From Taeniopygia guttata (taxonomy: Eukaryota; Chordata; Aves; Passeriformes; Estrildidae), in NCBI RefSeq assembly GCF_048771995.1, contig NC_133037.1:997001-1061000 (forward strand): a DNA stretch of 64,000 bases. The letters run 5' to 3'. Shown here one piece after another: positions 56,546-64,000 of the stretch. Every line of letters begins with the position of its first letter. The stretch's first letter is position 1. The notes under the pieces were generated by a model. That model saw nothing but the letters and a program-made list of their open reading frames with translations, did not search any database and had not been told where the DNA came from. A program made the translations under genes and the position numbers.

Positions 56546-58438
56546 TATTTGTGGGGAAGTGCACCCAGCCATCAGTGCAGGGCTGGCACACAGAGCCTGG
56601 GTCAGCCACAGTTGTGACAGACACAGAGATTTTTCTAACCACATGAAATTTTGGACTTTTTAAGTAGTGCCAAGCTCAGAGGCAGAAGGTTACATAGGAT
56701 TAAAAACATCAGTAAATTATTTTCCTACCTTAAGATCATTGAAACTTGTGCCTGTAGAGACATTACACAAAGATTTCTGTATTAAATGCTCTATTGCCTT
56801 TGTCTCTAACTTGTTTTTCCTTTGCCTTTTTAGTGCATGAAATAATTTTCAAATCATTAGATACAATAAATTCTTCTAGATGTTTACCACATCCTTGGAG
56901 GTCTGCATCCTTATCTTCCTCCACAATTTTCCTTTATCCAATCTGAAATCTAAATCATAAAAATAATAACCAGGAAACAACATTAAAATCTCATTGTCCT
57001 CTCTGCAAAATCCATGATATTTAACTCAGTTCTCTGTGACCACCTGCTGCTGTACATTTTCCCCACAGAGAAATGACTAGAAGTTATTTTATGAGGATTT
57101 TTGGTTTCATAAGAGTAGAATTGCAGAGTAAAAGAGCTCTAGGAGGAATTGCCCCCTAAGATCAGCCCAACCCCTGCAGCAGCTCAGCTCTGAGTTGTGC
57201 CATCACTGTACCTGCCCTGCTCAGGTGGGATCTCTGGGGATGGGGATTGTCCCCAAAAGGACCATATGGATGTGGTGCCATGTAGCTTTCAGCATGACAA
57301 ACCTCAGAGAAAACAGCCACAAGATTCAGAGCTCCCTTGTATAGAATATATTTCTAAAACCTGTGACGTTACCTTGAGGGAGTAGAAGTTAAACTGGATT
57401 TTCAGCCGTGGCAGACAGCACATTCCTGATCCATTTACCTCACGGAATGAAACACCATACTAAGGATGGCAGGAAGAAAAACACAAAGGAATTATTTCAC
57501 TGCTCACAAAGCCAATCTGAGAGCAGGGTGGTGACCACCCTGAATGTGAGGCCAGCAGCACCCCTGGTGCAGAGTCAGCTGGGGGAACACCCAGCCCTGG
57601 GCAGCCCAGCGAGCACAGAGCTGTTTCTCTCAGCGTTTTGCTCAGCTGAGATTGAGAGGCACAGAAAGGAGGAGCTGCCTTCCTGACACAGCTCTTTGGT
57701 GGGGCAAAGCACTCACTGTCAGCAGCCATAAATCACAGCTCTGAAGCAGCCAGGCACACAGAGTGCTGGGCATCCTTCGCACACCTCGGGGTATTCTCCA
57801 AAGGAGCACACACAGAGGAACAGAAGGGAAAGGGCTGTGATGAGAAGAGAGATTTCAGATATATTTAAGAATACCTGAAAAAGCCTGAATATGACACCCC
57901 TCCACAGCTGTTACCCTTTTGATAAGAAACACTATTATTTAAATTATGAGAAATTAAAACCAGACATCCCCAGCCCTAATCTTTACTGAGGTCAGTGTCC
58001 ATTGGCCTCCACACACACACCCATGGCTGCAGCAAACAGGAATTTGGGCTATAAAGGAGTGTACTGGGTTTTTTCAGCACGAGTTTCCCATTTCATGCCC
58101 ATTCCATTTTCTGTTACAGAATTATTCCCACAACCACAGAGATCTACCGCATCTAAAAGCACAGCGTGTGATCAAATTAATTTTTGAATGTGGAGGAGAT
58201 CAGGGACTCTTCACTGCAAATTTCGGAGGCGAGCTCAGTTCTGAGGTGCATAACAAGATTCACAGCACTCCTCTAACAACACAGATCAAACGTTTACTGC
58301 AGATGCACTGGAGGCCACGAGGAGACCCAAGTGCAGCAGCTCCACGTGCACCTGCACTCCCTCCCTGCAGCACCTTTCCATTTCCCTGCTGCTGGAGGGA
58401 GAAAAAAACCTCGTTTATTTGAAATATGTTTATCCTAC
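56546..58438. other. Unannotated unique sequence
   Basis: No element or gene was recognised. AT-rich at 56650-57060. Confidence 0.4.
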
Positions 58439-58672
58439 CTTGCTGCAGGCCAGCTCTCTTCAGGATTTCCTTTCTCCTTGTGGCACCCTAGCTGAATTTT
58501 AGAGGTGATCTCTCCAAGCTCCCCTCTCTGGATGCTGTCCAGGAGCTCAGCACAGCTCTCCTGTGCCAGTTGATGTGCCAGCGTTACAGATGTCTTCTGC
58601 CAGAGGAACACACTGTGCCAGCCCCTCCTGCTGTTTGCAGATGTTCTGTAAGTGCTCACCAGTGATGAGAAC
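58439..58672 (-). other. Exon-like segment, unrecognised
   Basis: On the reverse strand a tract ending TTTTTCCAG (plus 58673-58681) precedes 234 bases that stay open in one frame, followed by CAAG and a donor GTAGGA (plus 58433-58438). The frame starts after one base and leaves two, so the length is a whole number of codons: about 77 residues plus split codons. Part reads VTLAHQLAQESCAELLDSIQ, which looks protein-like, but no family was recognised. It is the longest splice-bounded open segment I found, still possibly chance. Confidence 0.25.
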
Positions 58673-59206
58673 CTGGAAAAATCCAGCAGCAACATCTTGG
58701 GATAACGGGTGGCTGCAGTTTGCAAACTGCCATCCGAGGTGGATAATGGACTTGGCAAAGCACGAGCTGGAAGGCATCAGAGTGTTCACACAAAGCAGAC
58801 TGGAGGCCATTCAACCATCCAAAAACTGCTGGCTTTGGCACCCAGCCTCCTCTGCAGCCAGACAACCCCGGGGGAGCAGCACATGGGCACCTTGAAGGAC
58901 AAGTTCACAACTTTGAGTGAGACCAGCTCCAGTTTTTAAGTTTTTACCAGGAGTTCATGGCTCAGTGCAGAGCTGGGATGATGCCCAGCACTCGGTGCCC
59001 CCAGGGGAAGCAGCACAGCCTGGCACAGCACCCGCCAGGGCTGGGGATCCAACTCCAGCTGCACTTCACCGAGTGCATCTCCCATCGTGTCTGTGCCACT
59101 TACAGCATCACAGTCTGATCACCACAGGAGAAATCCTGCAGCACCTCTGATGCTCTGCTTCAGCTGCAGGTGCCTGCACTGCTCAGAGTGCTGTGTGCTA
59201 ACTCAG
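58673..59206. other. Unannotated unique sequence
   Basis: No element was recognised. This stretch lies upstream, on the reverse strand, of the exon-like segment. Confidence 0.35.
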
Positions 59207-59470
59207 AAACATGGAATCACACACTGCCTTGGCTTGGAAGGGACCTGAAATCCTGTCTAGGGCCACCCCTGCCGTGCAGAGACATCTCCCACTGTCCCAG
59301 GCTGCTCCAGCCCCAGTGTCCAACCTGGCCTTGGGCACTGCCAGGGATCCAGGGGCAGCCCCAGCTCCTCTGGGCACCTGTGCCAGGGCTGCCCACCCCC
59401 ACAGGGAACAGTTCCTTCCCAATCTCCCATCTGTCCCTACCCTCCTTCAGCTTAAAGCCATTATTTGTTA
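59207..59470 (-). mobile_element. CR1 LINE 3' end fragment
   Basis: Antisense CR1: ACATGGAATCACACACTGCC, TTGGCTTGGAAGGGACCTG, GCCGTGCAGAGACATCTCCC, GGGCACTGCCAGGGATCC, GGCAGCCCCAGCTCCTCTGG and TCCCATCTGTCCCTACC. It is one of the longest copies here, about 260 bases. Confidence 0.87.
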
Positions 59471-60816
59471 CTTCATAAGAAACTTCTGTTCCAACACCTC
59501 TTTTTCATTCTGCCTCGCTGCATGGAGTCAAAGAGCTGTGATCACCCCTGGAACAGCCATTCCTTTGCCTTGCTCTGGCCTCTCATGCAGAGCAATTTTT
59601 TACCTCCATTATTTAGCACTTACAGCATTGGATACTGTTTTCCAACACAGAAGAAGAAGAAAACCAGTGAAACAGGAAAGAAAGGAGAAAAGAGAATTCC
59701 AGGTCTGGGTTATTACATGCCAAATTCCTACCCAGAATAAATTTTCACAATGGATCACATTGCAAATGCTGACAGACTCTTAATTGGAGCTCCAGCGAGC
59801 TCACGCACAGCTACAGAGCATCCATTTGGAAATGTCTTGTTTAAAATACATTGAGGTTATTCAAAGCAGATATTGATATTCTCGTGTAGTACGAGATGCC
59901 AACAACGCCTCGCAGGCATCTCGGAGCAGCAGAATCCTTTCCAGCAGCAGGTGGGATGAAATGCTGACAAATGGGGTGGAAGCAGCACACAGGAATAAAC
60001 TCTATAATATCCTATTTGTTTCCCCAGCCTGGCTGCTGGTGTTGTTATTTCTCAGGGCTGGCAGCTGCGAGCAGCTCCTGTCATGCCCAGCCTCACAGGG
60101 CAGCAAAATCCCTCCTCGAGGGATGGACTCGGACCGTGTCAGCTTTAGCAAGATCCAAGATGTAAAAGCCTCACTCAAGCAGAATGAAATAGGAAAAAAG
60201 AAAAAAAAATCAAAAAATTGACACCAGGTTTTCAAAGCCTGTCAATTACCAAAAAAAAAAATAGTTATTTTGTTCTACAAATCTTGTCTGGGACCCATGC
60301 AGGGAGGACTTAAAACACCTAAAGAGAATGTCTTGAGGAGAAGCAGCTCCTTGCAGAGCTCTGATTCTGCACAGTTCGGGCTCAGTGGGAGCCCTGCCAG
60401 TTCCTCGGCTCGGCCGGATTTTGGCCGGGTACCATGGCAGGTTTGCTCATCATTTATCATTATGTTGTCTCAGCTCGTGTTGCCTTAGCCATGAAATGAG
60501 ACAATAAATATTTGCCTCCCTCCCACAGCTGGGGGGAGGTTTAATAAGCCGAGGCCTGCTCGCTGTCTGTGGGAATGCCAAGTGTGGAATTGCCTTGGGC
60601 TGGAGGAGCAGCACAGCACTAAATGCAGAGGTCGGGTAAACTGAGCTCCAAATGACCTCTGAGAGGTTCCCTAATCCATGGCTGCTCCATCACGGGAAAG
60701 GGCTTTGGGTTGTCACCCCACACAGCAAACAGACAGAGGAGCCAAGAGCACATTGCCCCGAGTGCCAAACGTCCTTGAATGGAAGCTGAGCTCTATTTGG
60801 GATTATTTTCATTCAG
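59471..60816. other. Unannotated unique sequence
   Basis: No gene or element was recognised. Short A-runs lie at about 60203-60210 and 60251-60260. A small CG-containing patch, CTCGGCTCGGCCGG, is at about 60404-60417. Confidence 0.4.
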
Positions 60817-61090
60817 AAATCACAGCATCCCAGAATCCCTGAGGCTGGAAAAGCCCTCCCAGCCTACAGAGTCCCAGCTGTGCCCAATGCCCACCTTGTC
60901 CCCAGCCCAGAGCCCTGAGTGCCACCTCCAGGAATTCCTGGGACACCTCCAGGGATGGGCACTCCAACCCTCCCTGGGCAGTGCCAAACCCTGACCACCC
61001 TTTCCATGGGGAAATTCCTGCTGCTGTCCAGCCTGACCCTCCCCTGGCACAGCCTGAAGCCTTCTCCTCTTGCTCCTGGTGGCAGGAATG
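60817..61090 (-). mobile_element. CR1 LINE 3' end fragment, older type
   Basis: Antisense CR1 beginning AATCACAGCATCCCAGAATC, then GAGGCTGGAAAAGCCC, CCCTGAGTGCCACCTCCAGG, ACACCTCCAGGGATGGGCAC and CTGCTGCTGTCCAGCCTGAC. It is the same subtype as the copy at 51.0 kb and about 270 bases long. Confidence 0.85.
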
Positions 61091-64000
61091 CTGCTCCCTG
61101 CCAACACAGGAAGGTAAAGTCAGACCAGAATCTTTATAAACAGCCTTCTGCCTTCTTCAGTAAAATATTTTCCATTTTTTCTCTAAGCTGTGAGCTTCTT
61201 GGCACCCCGTTTCTCCACTGCAGCACCTCCTCACAAACGCTGTCCATGGAGGGGAACCTGGATTTGCTCAATGTGAGCTAACAAACAGCATTTGTTACAG
61301 ATCCTGAGGGCACGTTTCTCCTCCCAGCTTTGGGGAGACATGGAGGGGGGACAGGACACAATGGACATTGAGCATCCTCACTCTTTCTGCAAAATAAATT
61401 AAGCTGAGGAGAAAATGAAGCACTTTTTGGTGAATTTCCAGAAGGGGGTTATGAATAATGCTCTTTGAATTCCAGGATGAAAAATAACTGAGCACAAGAA
61501 TCAGGATTCTTGTGTCAAGCTGATTCTTTCAGCAAAGGAAGCAGAGAACATTCATTCTCTCTGTGCTGGATGCACTGAAAGCCTCATCTTTAGGGGAAAC
61601 ATGGGTGCATTTTCACCTTGCTAGAGAAATATTAAAGGGAAAACACCCTCGGTGTCCTCTGTAGTCCTCCTCAAAATCCACAGGCTGCCACAGCTCAGAA
61701 AATCTGCCAGGTACCCACAGGCTCTGCTCTCCTGGAACCACTTCACTCTGAAGTGCTTCTCCTGCATTTCCACAGCAATTAAATTGAGATTTATGACTCA
61801 GATATCCAGAAAAGCTGTTCCACAAGCGATTTCAACTCAGGTTTAAGCACAAACACTCAGAACATTCCCAGACCCCTTGTGTTTAGCATGCCACAGCCTG
61901 ACCAACACAATCCAGAATAATGCAGTCAGATCCATTTAATGGACTGAGAGTCTCAGTTTGTGGGTTGAAGGGTTAAAATGTCTTCAGCCTCTGCTTTACT
62001 CAAGCACAGAATTTTAATGCTGCCTCAGAGCAAGCATCACTTATCTTGTCTTTTACTATTGCAGTTCTTAAGTCTCACTACAATCATTTGATTACACTAC
62101 AAGATGTGCATGTAATGCTCAGTATTACCTGTGGGTTTCTGAAACAAAAATCACATTTTATGCATTTTTACATCTCTAAATTGCTCTTTTTTGTTGCTGT
62201 AGTAGAAATCCCTCTCACTCAGAAGCAGTTTGCCTTTGAGGGGAGCAAGGACAGATTATTCCCCAATGCTGGTGTGCCCTTGCACAGAATTCAGCTGAAA
62301 AGTTTCCCAAATATTTGGGGTCAACTTCAGAGAAGTGTTTTCTACTTTGCAGGATAATAAAGTCCTTTGCAGTAACAACATGGGACTAAGTGACAAATAC
62401 GACTTAATCAAGGAAAAATCTATTTCAAACAGAAGACAAATTGCCTCGGGCCTCGGTAATTATCTCCCCGGGATTAATAATCAACTCTAATTTAATAATT
62501 GGCTTAATATATCCTTTTTCAAATTTTCAATAATTAACCTGCAGTCTCTCAAAAACAATATTCCCAGGCACTTCACAGAATCATGTTATTGAATGAAAAT
62601 AAAGTTAGATAAGCTGTCACTGGATTAAAAATCAAAGGGTAAAGTCTAATCCTTAGAAGGCTTTCACAACACACAAACGTGCAGGGAACAGGTACAGGAG
62701 TGGTGTCATCCATGCGTGTGACCAGCAGAGGAGGTGCTGGAATGTCTAAATCCAGGCTGTAAAATCAAGGCAGATTAAGCTCTGGGAGCAGTGAGGGGAA
62801 CGTGCAGCCCCACATCCCAAACCCCACAGCACACACCTGGCATGTCCTGCATGCATTTGGAAGTTTGTTTGCCATCAGAGTCCACTCAGTGTTCCCTCCT
62901 GGCCAGCAAGGACAGTGCATCATGAAAAGCTGAATTTATAAAATGTTTTCACACCAGAGCAATGCAGGGGCTGCCAAAGGCCGGGAAATAATAATCAGCT
63001 GATGTTGGGAAAGTGTTGGCCCTTCTGCAGTGGGGTCTGGCCATTTTAAATACATTTATGGCTGAACTGCTGGAGGTCACCCCTGGATATTTCCTTTTCT
63101 TACACAGGAACTTCAAGCCACACATTATCTCCTGTGTGGAAGAAGATTTGATAGAGCATTTAAAGATGCTCACCTCAAGGCACAAACCCTCAGTCTGTGG
63201 GGTCTGATCTACTGCAAGCCCTGGGGGCTTCTCCAACATTTTCCAGACCTGCCTGATGGTTCCTGACACTTGTGGAGGTGCCCATCTGGAGAGCCTTTCG
63301 TTCTACAGCTTTGATATCTGCTGCTGTTGACTAGAAAATCTCATTCTGAAAGCAAATCACAACGCAGAACTTCACATGGCTTTTCAGGTGTCGCACATTA
63401 GCTTTAAATCTGCTGAGAAATGGGTTTTCCTTTGATAAAATACCAATCCTCTCCACCAGCATGACACGAAGTGCTCTGATTTCTCGTGGCCCTTTCATTC
63501 CCAGGGCAGGGAGGGCTCCACGCTGCTCCAGGGGGATGGGAGCTGCAGCTCCCAGTGTGGCACAGGGACACAGCAGGCAGGGCAGCTCAGCTCCATCAGC
63601 CTGCCTCTCTCACACTGCCATAAAGTAATTGCAAAGCTGAAAAGCTGAGCTAGAAATAACAGGCTGAAATAACACCGAGGTCTCTGAGCAAACTCACCCA
63701 CAGGACTGAATTATTCCCTCCTTCAGCTTGGTGAAATCAGCCCAGATGAGGTATTTCATACCAGCGTGGCTGGATCGTGTTAACTTTTTGTCATGGCTTA
63801 TTTCAGGGAAGTTGGGTCTCAAATCAGCCCCAGTTTGGAACTTTGGCAGTAGTTGCAAAGTTACAAATGCGCTGGGCAGAGAAAATCTGTTTATTTTAAT
63901 TTTCTAATACCATTATGTATTCAGAAATAAGTTACCATCAATTTTATAAATAGAGTAAAATAATAATCATGTAAAAATCAGTCTCCTAGCCTTTTGAGAT
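61091..64000. other. Unannotated unique sequence
   Basis: No mobile element, array or gene was recognised in the last 2.9 kb. An AT-rich patch with repeated TAAT cores is noted at 62457-62512. Open frames stay near or below 110 codons. Confidence 0.4.
62457..62512. promoter_or_regulatory. TAAT-rich patch, possible enhancer
   Basis: Several TAAT/ATTA homeodomain cores (for example TAATTATC, GATTAATAATC, AATTTAATAATTGG) cluster within 56 bases and contain a CCCCGGGATTA junction. The pattern resembles some developmental noncoding elements. Conservation cannot be assessed here. Confidence 0.2.

Overview
This window looks like gene-poor avian nuclear DNA, most likely from a songbird. That is an inference from repeat content. 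About 22 short fragments match the 3' end of the chicken-repeat-1 (CR1) LINE, and seven solitary LTR-like blocks resemble passerine endogenous retrovirus LTRs. There is no bacterial-style gene packing, and no frame reads as a recognisable protein. The window is best read as intergenic sequence or the interior of large introns. No protein-coding gene, rRNA or tRNA could be supported. The longest open frames (about 190-304 codons) lie in GC-rich, repeat-derived DNA and have no family signature. || Layout. 1-13 kb: a reverse-strand LTR (about 1.9-2.4 kb), several reverse-strand CR1 tails, an AT-rich block (8.2-8.9 kb) and three short tandem duplications. 13-24 kb: three LTRs (13.9, 17.4 and 23.4 kb), an 11-bp minisatellite joined to a 43-bp array containing CR1 end sequence (18.9-19.35 kb), and CR1 tails on both strands. 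24-31 kb: almost repeat-free, with one very small CpG cluster at 28.3 kb. 31-42 kb: the most repeat-dense part, with a CR1 next to an LTR (31.4-32.2 kb), a 21/33-bp array, an inverted pair of near-identical CR1 copies (36.1-37.8 kb), a CR1 whose terminal 8-mer has grown to 25 units (38.3-38.66 kb), a 29-bp array (39.7 kb) and a 26-bp array running into an LTR-like promoter region (41.2-41.7 kb). 42-64 kb: mostly unique sequence with a near-complete forward LTR carrying a duplicated 81-bp promoter segment (45.5-46.2 kb), several CR1 tails and a TATATC microsatellite (49.0 kb). || How the parts relate. The repeats are independent insertions and local expansions, not a gene system. The most unusual structural feature is that several tandem arrays grew inside or next to mobile-element sequence: the LTR promoter duplication, the 26-bp array before an LTR TATA box, the CR1 8-mer tail and the 43-bp CR1-end array. 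Four exon-like segments (open frame between plausible splice sites) are listed at low confidence because none was recognised. I found no convincing undescribed biological system. All element boundaries are approximate because no alignment could be run.
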